Under the pieces are notes generated by a model that was not told the origin of the DNA, ran no database searches, and saw only the letters and a list, made by a program, of their open reading frames with translations. The position numbers and the translations under genes are program-made. This document shows, one piece after another, positions 52,163-64,000 of a stretch of 64,000 nt of DNA; position 1 is the first letter of the stretch; each line of letters starts with the position of its first letter. The stretch comes from Lingula anatina (lineage: Eukaryota; Brachiopoda; Lingulata; Lingulida; Lingulidae). The stretch spans positions 151,087 to 215,086 of the forward strand of contig NW_019775422.1 in the NCBI RefSeq assembly GCF_001039355.2, in the 5' to 3' direction.

Positions 52163-53727
52163 ATCTGTATGTAGTTTAGGAATGTCACAGTCTGTTTTTT
52201 TATTAAATTGCTTTTTATAAAAGCCAAACAAGATTTTATGTAATGCAATTGTATAAAATTATCTCTAGTTACTCTGTTTTATGTGCAGATACTTTTTGTG
52301 TCTGTATATATTCGAATAACTATTGGCTGTATTTGCCAATTTTACTAAGTTTAGTATTACCTCTGGTAAATATACTTGGCAAACACAACTCACAGAAAAA
52401 CGGGTATCTTTAACTGATTTTATCAAGTAAAATGTTTTTAAAGTTGTCACAAATTACAGTCAAATGCCAACAAGCAGTGGCCATTTTTTACTCCTTTTTT
52501 TCTCTAATTTTGTTTTGGCTCCTGACAAATCACAAGATGTTTCTTTCAAAAGGGACCCCCTGTATGGCACCACATGTGCAAAATTGTTACTGAAACAAAT
52601 AGCAAACCAGTTTCAAGGAGAAATACTCCAAACTATAATAGTTGAACCTAACAGAAACCCCCCACTGCACTGAAAAACATATCAACAAGCAGTTTGGCAA
52701 CATTGCTGTGTGCAGCCTGTCAAAATTGAAGCTGGGGCTCCACACAGAAGATAAACATACTCATCCCTTCTGTAGGTGTGGAGTGGCCAATGACTAAAAC
52801 CTATAGGCAAAACTTGAGATAAACATTTGGACTGTATCAGAAGTACCAAAGGCTTGTGCCATATGGGTATCCACTCTCCTCTGTCAGTGTGGTTACCAAG
52901 ATTGAATCACTGTGATAATAATAACGAACTTGTAATATGGTTTAAGTGCTGAAGATAAATGGCAGTAAAGCTTAGAGTGAATTTTCGTGTCTCTTGGGGT
53001 CTCGAGCAGCTAATTTAATGTACAACTCCATTTTAAACAACAATATATCATCTTTTTGTGAACAAGTAGAAATCCTAAAACTGGGTATAGGTATTATTAC
53101 AATACTCTAGTCATCATTTAAATAAAAGATTTATTAAACAAATACATTATTGATTCCCCATTTTGCAGCTATTCTGTTAATGATTATCTTGTAATGTACA
53201 GGTATTTAGAATTCAAGTTTCCTTGAAAGATTTCAGTTAAATGTGTTCTGAACATGATATTCACCACATTTTTGTGTAATTCCGTCTATTCAGGCGTCAC
53301 ACAGTATTTACTGATCTAGTCTACTTGGTCATTTACCCTGGAAATGACTTTTAAAATATTGATGTCAGTTAATGGACACACTTTGTATGGATTACTGGCA
53401 GTAATGTGATGCTACTCTAATTGCTACATGGTTGGTTCTCTGTACTGTTTTCTATTTAAATTACCATCTTTCTTCTGCCTGTTTAAATGGCTCCCTCCAA
53501 CAAAACACTGACTTAAAATGTTTCCTTCGAGTTGAATTGCTTGAGTGCCCGATGAAATTTACTTCCCAGAGTTGAATACTTGTGAATTGTCAATTGGTGT
53601 CCATTGGATGCAGAACCATGTGAATGTCTTTCACAAAAATAAATGAAATACATTCCTGGTATTTTTTTCCAAAATTAAAATATTCATAGCTACATTTGTT
53701 ATACACTGTAAATGTTCGTTTTTTTTT

Positions 53728-53804
53728 NNNNNNNNNNNNNNNNNNNNNNNNNNNNNNNNNNNNNNNNNNNNNNNNNNNNNNNNNNNNNNNNNNNNNNNNN
53801 NNNN
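53728..53804. other. Assembly gap (77 N)
   Basis: Flanked on both sides by poly-T, so it probably marks an unresolved homopolymer region. Confidence 0.99.
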
Positions 53805-56043
53805 TTTTTTTTTTTTTTTACATAATTTGTGAAGAGTAATCTACATTCTAGATCAATACAGACAGTAGGATGGGATGTATACACAATTCATCAAGTATTT
53901 CTCATTCAGTTTCAAAATCGAATTAAAATCCCTTCTTGTTTTAATTGTATCCAAATTACTTTCAAGACAGCTGCTTATCACACGTGCAATCCACACAATA
54001 TGCCATTGACCATGTATCCCTTCATTATGGAGTCAGCTTTCATCTCCTGCTGCTATGTAATAGATATCTGTTCAACTCAAACAAACATAATGAGCTGGCA
54101 GCATATTGTTACAGGTGACCTCACCGAGTGGCAAGTGCCCATAATGTGGGTGGGCATGTAGCACTAGTTACATCAGAGAGCTGCTGGGTCATTACACTCC
54201 CATTAACATCCTTGATCCTACCCAAGAGCAGGAACCCCTTAGATCCACACATTTTATTGAATTTCTTCACCAGGCGAAGTCACTTAGGAATTGATATTTA
54301 CAGCAGGTAGAATGAGGCACCCTGAATTTCAGAGGACATTGGAAACTCCCCTTTCTTCTATCCATTCTGACACAGAGGCAAGTTGCTGATGTCCTTTGAA
54401 ACTCAGGGTGCAAGGAGAGGATTAACCTTCCCATATGGCCACTTGAAAGATCAGATTCCAAAGTTACCTAACATTAAGATTATCCCGCAGTAAACTGAAT
54501 TTGTGGCAAGGAGGAACTGGGATGACAATGCATCATCAATAACTCCATTAGTGGTCAGAAATGTCATAATGGAAACACAGCTGTGGGGAACTTCAGGATA
54601 CGAAAATGAATTACCTAGATCAGTTCTGTTGAGATGCATAACAACTCAGTCTTTGGGTCTGTAGCTGAAATGAGCTGGTTCATGTTGCCAGACACTTCAG
54701 GTTTTAAAACTTGCCTTGTAAGTAAGCTCTAACAGGTATTGACAATTTCAAGCTGGGGTCAAATCGATTATCAACTCGGTATTTTAAAGGTGCAAGTGAT
54801 TGTGATCGAGTTCTTATCCTGATATAGGCGAGATAGTAGTTGACCGGTTAAGAATTTCACATAAAATCGAAATACAATAAAGCCAATACCAAAACATACA
54901 ATATGTTTATACATTTATTCATAGTGACAGATGATCACAGTTACTGCATACAATATGCACCAATGACGATGAGAAATGATGTATAAATATTAAGTCTGTC
55001 TGATTAACTTCTTTAAAAGGTTGGGGAACTTTCTAGCTGTTCAAAGGTTTACAGCTGTATTAACTTAATGCTGAAAGAGAATGAATTGCACACCTTATAT
55101 CTAAAATAGACTTTCTTTTCTACATTTCATTAAGCCCTTATCATGATAAGAGCTGGATTAATTTCAATTTTCCATTATTTTAAAGCAGTTTACCATGATA
55201 TGGGAAAATTACCTCAAGTGTGTCCATAAATAAATTTTAACCTAAAAAAAAAAAAAAAAAAAAACTTTTTGTAAGATTTAAAACTTTTCCAGCAAGCTTA
55301 TCTGAGAAAAAAAAATTGTACTCTTGTAAATAGTAGAGCGTGGAGTTTTATAAATGCATTGTCTGGTATTCTTGTAAAACTGACATTTATGGATATTTTA
55401 TAAAGCAACATTATGACGCATATAAAAAGATGAACTGAAATAAGAAGGAAAAGCAAAAGGAGAAACTTACATTAAATATAATCTAAGTTACCAACAAAAT
55501 TTCAACATCCAATAAAATAATGTTACTAACATCAGACGACTTCAAAGTATGAGGTTTTAAGCACTGATGAGGACTGTGCATTTACAGTGCATTCAAACGT
55601 TTTCAATTTGTCAGAAAAAGATACTGTTATTTTTCTGGGAACTAAAGATGAAAGGGGTCTCCAACACTATCTGTTACCATGTTACTCATTGAAATTTTGC
55701 ATTAACATTCTTGTGTATAACTGAAGCACCATCAATGAATTATACATGGCAAAATAAAACAATTACTCACAAAATGTTCTGAAGATTATGAAAGGATTAG
55801 TGATTTCCTTCTACCACCAAACAATTCAGCAATATATGTCAGTTAAATTGATAAACAAATATCTGAATTTTACTAGATCATGTTGCATGATGGATCCAGC
55901 AAGATTACCCATGCACACCAGAAAATGTCCTGTGCTTGCAAACATTGGTGTTGACTGAATTTCTGCAAATTGAAATCTAGCAAAACTGGGATCCTTTTGT
56001 AATCCTCAGGAGGTGACATTTAATGAAAGGACTTAGGAGTGAT

Positions 56044-56048
<5 letters not shown>

Positions 56049-56128
<80 letters not shown>
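56049..56128. repeat. Compound (TG)n(TA)n microsatellite
   Basis: A short TG tract runs directly into about 33 TA units. Confidence 0.97.
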
Positions 56129-56131
<3 letters not shown>

Positions 56132-56675
56132 GTGTTTTATTTACCCAAAGCAGTGGTAAATTTTCAAATTCAATTTTATAATGAAATTATATAAAGGAAA
56201 ACCTGGAGTGTGTAAGACTTCGACTATATCACCATTGTTGCTTGATTATCCAATTTTCCAACCTGCTTCACTGAATTTGATAAATAATTTCATTTCAACC
56301 ATGAAACTCATAAGCATATGTTTTCATGATTACAAAATAAAAGAACATTTTCTTTTCAAAAAAGAACTTATTTTCATTTCAAACCAATATCAGCCAAGTA
56401 AGAAAAATAAATAGAAGCCATGCCTAATGAGAGGTCTTCATTTCTGCTCAATGCTGGTAACCCGAATACATTTATATACTGAATGAATGGCACATGTTTA
56501 CAGACAGATTTATATATAGCACCAAATACAGGACCCAAGCATGTATAGACAACATCATCATTTTTTTTACGTTGCCACTTTCAGTTCAGTTGGGTCCATT
56601 TCCGCCTCATAAAAAACAAAGTAGGAACTCTTTCAATCTCCTTGCCACTCGTCCCAGACAACATTACAATAAATA

Positions 56676-56681
56676 TTTATT
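56676..56681 (-). terminator. Candidate NF1 polyadenylation signal
   Basis: AATAAA on the minus strand, only about 44 nt after the NF1 stop. NF1 transcripts in other animals can have much longer 3' UTRs, so others may be used. Confidence 0.4.
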
Positions 56682-56724
56682 TTAAATCTGAACATTATTT
56701 TCAACTACACAAAATATTTCTGTA

Positions 56725-59700
56725 TTACTCGTACATTCCCGCCTGCTTCTTCTTACTGCTTTTCCTCTTAAAGCTTCCAGCGCGGGGCTTGTGGACCACA
56801 TGACTGGCCGAGGTGTGACGGACGCGATTAGCACTGTTACTGGCCGATAAGCTAAGATCCAAGGCTTCCTTATCAGTTGGGGACTGGACACTGGTCACAC
56901 TGATGCTGGACATGGAACTGGACAGGCAAGGGTTGGAGGTGATGCCCAGAGAGCTGGGATAGGGGTTCTGGACATCGATGTCATCTCCTGGTAGACAGGT
57001 TTCCACCATGGCTTCCAGACAGTTCACAAACAGCTCTGCGTTCTCCTGGTTCTGAGTGGACTAAAATGAAAAGATGTTTTAAACTTAATAAAATAAAGAG
57101 TCTAATTGGCAAAAATGATTTTTTTATATAATTTTTTTATACCAATTTATATTATTATAAAATATACACAAATTGGCAAAAATGGGTTTCTGTATCATTT
57201 TTTATACCAATTTTATATTACTTTAAAATACACAAATTGCCAAAAAATGGGTTAACATATCTTTCCTTAATACCAGTTTTACATTAAAGTAATGTTTCCA
57301 TTTTTTTCACAAAAATATAAACTGACCTTGGTGAATGGCCCAGCAAATCTCCAAAGTCCCCCAAAACCAATACCTGAAAAAATGAGAGGTAATAGAAAGG
57401 ATGAACTATACGGCAATTTGACCTGCAGTTTGCAGTTGCCACAAAACATTCTTTTAAGAAATCAAAGACCAAGTCAGATATTTGCTTCATAACAATGGAC
57501 GTATGAAATATTATTTAAACTTACTCTGTATATAAGACAGCTGTTGCTGTGAGACATCTTCGCAGGAAATCATGTTCTGTATAATGCTCTGGACAGCATT
57601 CAAGATCACCTGGTCATGGCACAGGGACAACACAGAGTTGATTTTGGAGTCCAGCAAACTGTGACTGGAGACGAAAAAGAAACACACAATCAAAATTTAG
57701 CATATATAGAAATATACTTGCTGAGTACATCAAGTCAACAAAGAGTGACTGTTTCATGCCACAGGTTGTAAAAAAAATATTATAATCTTGACATGACATA
57801 TGTAAGCTTTACTTGACTTACATCACTGGGAATACTTTGGAAAACACAACAGAGGCTTCAGCCAGGTATTCATACAGTATGCGGGCTTCATTGTCATCAG
57901 TGGTATTACGCACCTGGGTGGCCTAAAAAGATGGACACATATAACAACGACCAGCCAAGAAGATTTGTCTGCAGCAAACCACATTCTGATTCAATCAGAA
58001 TTCAAAATAAAGTAGTGAGTGATACAAAGTGGTTCATTTTAATGGTAAACCAGAGCAATTGTTTACCTTTCTTTCACGTTTTAAAGTACAAAAACTAATA
58101 AGAGAAAAATTCATTTGTGCGTGTACACACATACACACACCCTACTTACCAAGACAGTGAGTAACAGCGCCTGTGTCCTGTAGTCAGTCAACACCTCAGG
58201 GTCCAGGAGTATGTTATTCTCATTGGAGACAGAGCCCCTAGCACTCCTCTGGGTAGTGGCACTACTAGTACTACTACTGCCACTCCCCCCATTAGCCCCA
58301 CCCCCATCATTTTTCATAGCCCCCTCCACTGAATCCTTGGGAGCGGATTTCGGGGTGGGCATAGAGCTACTGCGCTGGGTTTTAAATGGCGGTCTGACCA
58401 GACTAGGCTCTGCCGAGTCCAGACTTTTCCAGGTCTTGGGACTGCTAGCCTGGAGGGTAGCATCACAAGACTTTGTTTTAAAAAGAGAAAAAGAGAAAAA
58501 AACATATTGACAGATGGGAGTTAGAAAGAAGGCTGTTACTGGAAGGTGCTGAAAGCCCATGCAATGAGAATACATGTAAGCGTATCCAAGTCACAAAAAG
58601 AACAGTCAAAGTTTTGAGATTTCCATTAAAATGGTTTAAATTAGTGGATAGTCAGTCAGAGACCACTCCAATACTCAGTCCAGATGGATAGTCAAAAATT
58701 AAATTTAGAAAAAGTAAAACTGTACGCATTTCAGAATTAAGAAGTGATATATGTAGTAATGAAATAAATCACTTGACTTAAGACTTTACTTACAGACAGA
58801 AACTAATGAGCAAATATTGCAGTAACTTGTGTCAAAGACAAAAATCTTTCAATCTATATTCTGCAATTCCTGTTTCATTAAAAAAATTTTAAAGCAAAGC
58901 ACTTAAGACTTTTTTTTTCAAAAATCATAAAAATGCTTCACAAAACTAAATATATGCTAAATGCTACATGCTCTCAATATTTTCTACCATCAATTACATA
59001 CACATACCTGTACACTGAGCAAGTGTGGATTTTTAATCCGAGCAGCTGCCATGGCACTCTGGTCCAGCAGGTCCCAGCTCTTCTGTCTCCTGGTGGTGGG
59101 TGTGGTCATCATGGGGATCTGGCCGACCAGGACACCCTGACTGGACATCAGCTCTCCACTCAGACTGTCCGTCGAGGTGGACTCGGTGATGCTCTGGCTA
59201 ATGCGGTGCTTCATGTGACATCTACTGCGGACTTCTTCAGACACGGACACCAAGGCTGGAAGATGAGAATTTGATTAAGTATATTTTTCTAATATTGTAA
59301 GCCACAGTAAATAGACCAAGTTAAAGTATAAAATGTAACTAAAGGTGAAAATTTACAGATAAAAAAAAAACTGCTAAAGTCAATGAGCATTTTTAGACTC
59401 CATTTATAAATAAAATGTTTCTTGGAATACGACTGGTCTCCTTCATATAACAAGAAAAGAGCATACCTGCTAAATATGGTACGCTCTCTGGAGTGACTTC
59501 AAATTTGTCTCTGAAATGGCAAAAGCATACAGAGCTGAAGTATATAATACTAAAATTACCCACAAAACCTAATGATCTCTTAAAATTCACCCGTCTGGCT
59601 CAGAGAGTACAATAATACAAGAGACGTGAACTGCATGTTTTTCTAAACACTGAATACTAGTACTTCTCACCTCTTGGTTGGCTTAGCCACAATGCACAGC

Positions 59701-62700
59701 AACATGTTGAGCACACGGACAGTTCTACAGACTGTGGTGGGTTCTGGATGGCGAAAACCTGCATGATAGAAGACTAAACTTGAAACTGCTAGGCTAAAAA
59801 CAGTCACCAGGGTAAGCAAAATATGCCTTAACTATGAGGGCAATTGACTTCCAGTCATTTCCAAGCACAACTGGAATGGTTAAAAAAAAACGTATTTTCT
59901 AAGGCACAAGAACTAATATTCCATAAAATATGTGAAAGTAACTGCACTTTGAGGAATTACCTTTGAGTAAATGTCCCACCAATGCAAAGTTAAAGTTGGC
60001 CTTGAAGCTCATGCCCATGGAATGATCCAGCTGTTTAAAATGCCACTCAAGGGGTTCTCTGGTCGCCATCATGATCCGTTCCAAGTACTAGAAAAACAAT
60101 CAAAATGTGCAAAAGGCTAAAGTTTCAGCTTTTTAACCAAGTGATACTGGAATTTTGAAAAGACCTTACTATGATATACATTCATGGTGGAAATTCCCAA
60201 AAAAGGATGGTTGTTTCTGGACAGATCAAAATATTGTTTACCCAATCTTGATCAGAGACTTGTGTACGCAATGTCAGCTACTTTATTTTTTCCTAAAAAC
60301 CTCTATAACATTCACCTGAAGCAACATTCACCTTCAGTTTTTCTTGGTATTTATGAAGATGTTAATCTAATAAAAAGACACAAACAATAATATCAAATTA
60401 CAAATACCATTTCACTAACTGCCCTCAACATCTATCTCTTAATAACTTTAAAATTTTTTTTAAAGAAACCCTTCAAAAATCAACCTTACTCCAACACCCC
60501 ATTTCCATAGATTAGATCGACCTACTTTAGATCGACCTAACTCCCTGGGGGTTCACGCTAAATAGCTGTCAGCCGGGCGGACACGAAAGTTAATTACCCT
60601 CTTACAGCTTGTAGTAGGCGGGATGGACATTTAAATCGGATTATCTGAAAGTAATCTAGTGAGACTCCCCGCAGGGATAGATCGATCTAAAATCTATGGG
60701 AATAGAACCTAAGTGTACCTCTTACCTGTTCTTGGAAGCATCCCTGATTGTCTAGAGTGTGGAGATTCTGTTCTAGCAAAGCTAACCCAGAGGCATATAA
60801 AGACACCTCATCCAGCTGCAATACCGAAATGGCCACCCAGAAAAGGAACTTGTGAATTGGAGAATCCTAAGACAAAAAACAAAGGGAGTAAAAGTTTAGC
60901 AATCTCAACAGTTTGAACATTTTATTTTAAAATCATCACCGGTTGAATGATTATACATAATGGTCATGATATGTGGAATATAAGAAAATAATGTATCCTA
61001 AAGAAATTATCTTGAACAAGCAATACTTCAGAATGTTCAAATAATTATGCAGCCATTGATACAAAAACATAATTCAGAACCAACAAAATTGTACATAGAG
61101 AAAAAACATTATTTTTATGATTTTCATAATTTCACACATTATAAAAAGTGTAAAAAAAATCCCTGTATGAAAAATAAGAAAAAAATTTTAATAAAACACT
61201 AGGAAAAAAGTCAAAATAAAATTAAGTATCTTACTGGTCTGAGTAGGGGCTGAAGTCTGGTCAGGCACATCACTATGCCATCTATGAGCTGGAGATCTGT
61301 GAAAGATTCCAAAGCCTGCAAAAATCAATGATGACTTAATTAAGACAACTTAAGTTTTATAATATACCTAGCAGTTCGCCCTGCTTCTCAAAATGCCCTG
61401 CTTCTCAAAATACCCTCAAGTAATTTATTGTTTGGTTAAACAATCATAAAAATTGAAGTAAAAGCAAAATTGAAAATATACCACTAAAAGCCAGGAGATA
61501 TTTTAGCAATTGCATTAAAGCATACTGTTATAATCAGTTGAGGTGACTAATTTAGAAGTAACGTAACCTCATTGTGAGAAAATATAGACAAAAATATGAG
61601 AGTCAAAAATATGAGAGTTTGCAGTGAGTAAAAACATATAAAAGAATAAGCACATATCCATTTAACCATATTATTAACAGAATTCACTGTTGTCTGTTAG
61701 ATACTTAATTACCTCATATATTTATAGACTGCACATTGATAGAGAAAAATGACATTTGAACTACACGTCTTCACATAAGCAAACTTAACAACATTTACTC
61801 ACTAGAAAACAAAATAATGACATGGACTGATACAATCACTGATACCAATGAACAATTAACTAAATTAACATTAATTAATTAATTAACTTAGTACATGACA
61901 GTAAAGCATTAGAAATGCAAGTAGTAGGCATTTGTGCAGTTTTAGTTTTCACTAATTAAAATGCAATGACTCATTTTCTTCACTATATTTTAACAAAGCT
62001 GCACATTTTAAATTTCAGATCTGCCCTAAACACTGATAGATATTGAACCCCAAAGTGAGTATGTAACCACTGTTTGTGTTTCACAAGACAGATTCCCCCA
62101 TATGAGAAATACAGTTCCATACTGCTGTTATACCAAGTTCCCTACTTGCTAACCCATGCCAATCTGAATCAACAAACAAAGGGATTATCTACAAGTGCTA
62201 ACACTCAAAAACTAAGGGTGTATGTGTGGATAAAGACAGCCTTCTTCAAATCTGGGAAAACTAATATGACAGAAGACAAGGAATTTTTTGCCCTGCCAAT
62301 GGTGGAAGAAACTTTCACATATAAAAATTAAAAACCACTGAAGAGATTCACCTTAAACTGCCATGAACAAACCCAAGTACATATAGTTAATATAAAAAAA
62401 TATTTACATTGAAAACCATACAACATATAACAATACCAATGATGACAATTTTCAAAGTGCTTTGTGAAGCAATAAGCACACAATCATGAGTCTTTGCCTC
62501 AATGTTCAACACAGTGCCCTGTATTGTTACATATGCCAGAAGCAGGTTCATTGCTGCACATCGTCTTCAACATGCTGGACATATAGCACAAGCTTATAGA
62601 GCAGAATGAAAGTATATGTAAACAGCAAATCATACGGTGTTTTAAACATGCAGACTTCAATATCTTTATCCAACAGAACTGAAATTGGACACAACATCAC

Positions 62701-63809
62701 CGTCAAATGTGGTTGTGGTAATATTTTTTCTGTTATTCAAGCTGATCTGCAAGATTGGATAGAATAATTCATAACTGATGAAAGAATTTGTTAATTTGGT
62801 CCATTAGTTCTGAATATATATATATATTTTTTCTTTTTTTTTTTTTTTTTGGCAATCACTGGAAAGCGACTTTATCACTACAGACCTAAAAGCAGGCTAC
62901 AACCAATCATGCCAAAATGACACTGCAGTTTTGCTGCTTACTCTCTCAATATTCAACATGGTATAGTTGCATGTGCAAACTAAGTAATGCTTTACCGTCT
63001 TGTCCAGGAAACCAACACACTGGTGGTGGAAAACATGAAAATATAAACACAGAAGATACATGGGTGTGTAGCTTTTGTTCAGAGGAGTTATTAGACCAAA
63101 TTGCAGACTCGATTCCATAATGCAATTAGACACAATATAACGTGATGCATGTCAGAAAAACAGCCGAGTTAGTAGTTATTATAATTTGACATAACTCAAA
63201 CGAGGTACCAACTTATCGGACAGTGGTACTCAATGCACAGCTTCAATCCAGATCCTAGTTCAACTTTGAATACATGCCAGTTTCTTTTTCACAATTTTTC
63301 CTTCAATAAAAAGCCTTTCCACCAACCCCCAAACACAAACCCCCCCCTGTGCATGTAGTCCTGGGCAGGGGTGGATTGAGGCTGTCTTCTGGGTCTTCTG
63401 GAAGACGGTCAGATTTTCAAGTTTACACTGACGGGTATCTAATTTTTTCTGTCGAAAGACGGTCAAAAATGGAGGATGGATCAACAAAGGTAATTTGGAA
63501 GACTGTCAGAAAATAGCTCTGGATCTGCCCCTGCTGTGCACATGCAGGCCATAGGTAGAACATTACTTTCACTTCACTGTTGCACAGTGTGTAGTAAGCA
63601 ATTTCAGCGTTTTGTGCAGCTGGTATATATAAATATCTCAGCAAACCATTTGTATTTCTTTCAGAAAGGTCCGAGAGGTAAAATGGGTTCCTACCTTGAC
63701 AAGAATCCTAAGTAACTGTTTGATCTCGGAGTCATTAGCCGTCTTGCTAATGCAACCGTAAACTATTATTGCACGGGGTTGTAAAGCCGGGTTGTACTGG
63801 AAGGCAAAC
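56725..63809 (-). CDS. NF1: Neurofibromin, C-terminal part (5' end outside window)
   Basis: Last twelve coding exons: 63809-63695, 61315-61235, 60866-60726, 60087-59961, 59758-59671, 59510-59467, 59255-59008, 58470-58150, 57922-57822, 57664-57525, 57373-57327 and 57060-56725 (TAA). They encode about 595 residues in one frame. Neurofibromin is a Ras GTPase-activating protein; the GAP and Sec14-PH domains lie upstream, outside this window. The part here is the C-terminal HEAT-like region and tail. Strong matches to the human protein include [100 protein letters not shown] and the basic end [11 protein letters not shown]. Two exons (59255-59008 and 58470-58150) carry a Ser/Thr/Gly-rich linker that differs from vertebrates. 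All junctions are GT-AG and in phase. Confidence 0.97.
57103..57290. repeat. Tandem repeat in NF1 last intron
   Basis: About three diverged units of 65-73 bp share AAATTGGCAAAAATGGGTT and a TTTTTTATACCAATTTTATATT block. They fill much of the intron between the last two NF1 exons. Confidence 0.8.
60502..60702. mobile_element. Candidate MITE with terminal inverted repeats
   Basis: About 200 bp. Ends are inverted: CCATAG ATT then TTTAGATCGACCTA and CTCCCTGGGGG on the left, and CCATAGATTTTAGATCGATC then TATCCCTGCGGGGA as the complement of the right end. The left end carries an extra 12-bp partial repeat of the TAGATCGACCTA motif. The interior is more GC-rich than the surrounding NF1 intron and has no ORF. 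I found no clear target-site duplication. Confidence 0.6.
63366..63533. mobile_element. Candidate hAT-type non-autonomous element
   Basis: About 168 bp with ends CAGGGGTGGATTGAGGC and, as complement of the right end, CAGGGGCAGATCCAGAGC. CAGGGGCGGATCCAG-like ends are typical of hAT DNA transposons. Inside, GAAGACGGTCAG and GAAGACTGTCAG motifs recur. No coding capacity. It lies in the first NF1 intron fully inside the window. Confidence 0.6.
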
Positions 63810-64000
63810 CTGCAGGCAGAAATACACTGCATATTAAAATTTAAAGTTAAAAGTTGCTTTTTGTTATTTCTGTTGAATCCTGCACTTAAAATCTCAATTA
63901 AATCAATGAAATTCAAAGTCATGCATTCAATGAACAAATCTTTATTATATATTTTAGGTTTTCATCATTTCTGTGACATGCTTTTGAAAAACTACAAAAC

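Larger units (their letters stand above)
52163..56675. other. Intergenic spacer, LHFPL gene to NF1 3' end
   Basis: AT-rich, no supported coding sequence. It holds an assembly gap at 53728-53804 (77 N, flanked by poly-T), a poly-A run near 55243-55264 and a compound microsatellite at 56049-56128. The two flanking genes converge here. Confidence 0.55.

Overview
The window is animal nuclear DNA. It is AT-rich and intron-rich with GT-AG splicing, and all seven identified or classified gene models plus one kinase fragment are eukaryotic. Because SPATA22 and a full-length separase with vertebrate-like exons are present, I favour an invertebrate with a slowly evolving gene set (non-vertebrate deuterostome, lophotrochozoan or cnidarian-like). 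I cannot name the species.

Layout, left to right. (1) 151-2216 (+): C-terminal half of an unusual protein kinase whose 5' part lies outside the window. (2) 3768-4739 (+): complete SUPT4H1 (Spt4), four exons, 117 aa. (3) 5336-8585 (-): complete SPATA22, meiotic recombination partner of MEIOB, eight exons, 357 aa. (4) 11078-17812 (-): complete AKAP10 (D-AKAP2), fourteen coding exons, 648 aa, with a GC-AG intron. (5) 21737-23104 (-): a single-coding-exon GT62 (Anp1/Mnn9-type) Golgi glycosyltransferase, a family known mainly from fungal mannan synthesis. (6) 24176-37734 (+): complete separase ESPL1, 26 coding exons, 2341 aa, divergent from the GT62 gene across a short shared promoter region. (7) 44628-51951 (+): LHFPL-family tetraspan protein, two coding exons around a 6.5 kb intron. 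(8) 56725-63809 (-): the last twelve coding exons of neurofibromin NF1, which continues beyond the right edge.

The exon models were built by hand. For every spliced gene the exon phases close and the total coding length is a multiple of three, which is strong internal support. The genes do not form one pathway, though separase and SPATA22 both act in chromosome segregation or recombination. From memory, SUPT4H1, SPATA22, AKAP10 and NF1 are all on human chromosome 17 and ESPL1 is on chromosome 12, so the window looks like a piece of a conserved ancestral animal linkage group.

The non-genic sequence holds microsatellites, three assembly gaps, two small inverted-repeat elements in NF1 introns, and several local tandem duplications. 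Some of those duplications copy pieces of coding exons (SPATA22, AKAP10). I saw no CRISPR array, rRNA, tRNA or intact transposase gene. The most interesting items are the animal GT62 gene, the exon-fragment duplications, the kinase with altered catalytic motifs, and a conserved-looking separase self-cleavage site.
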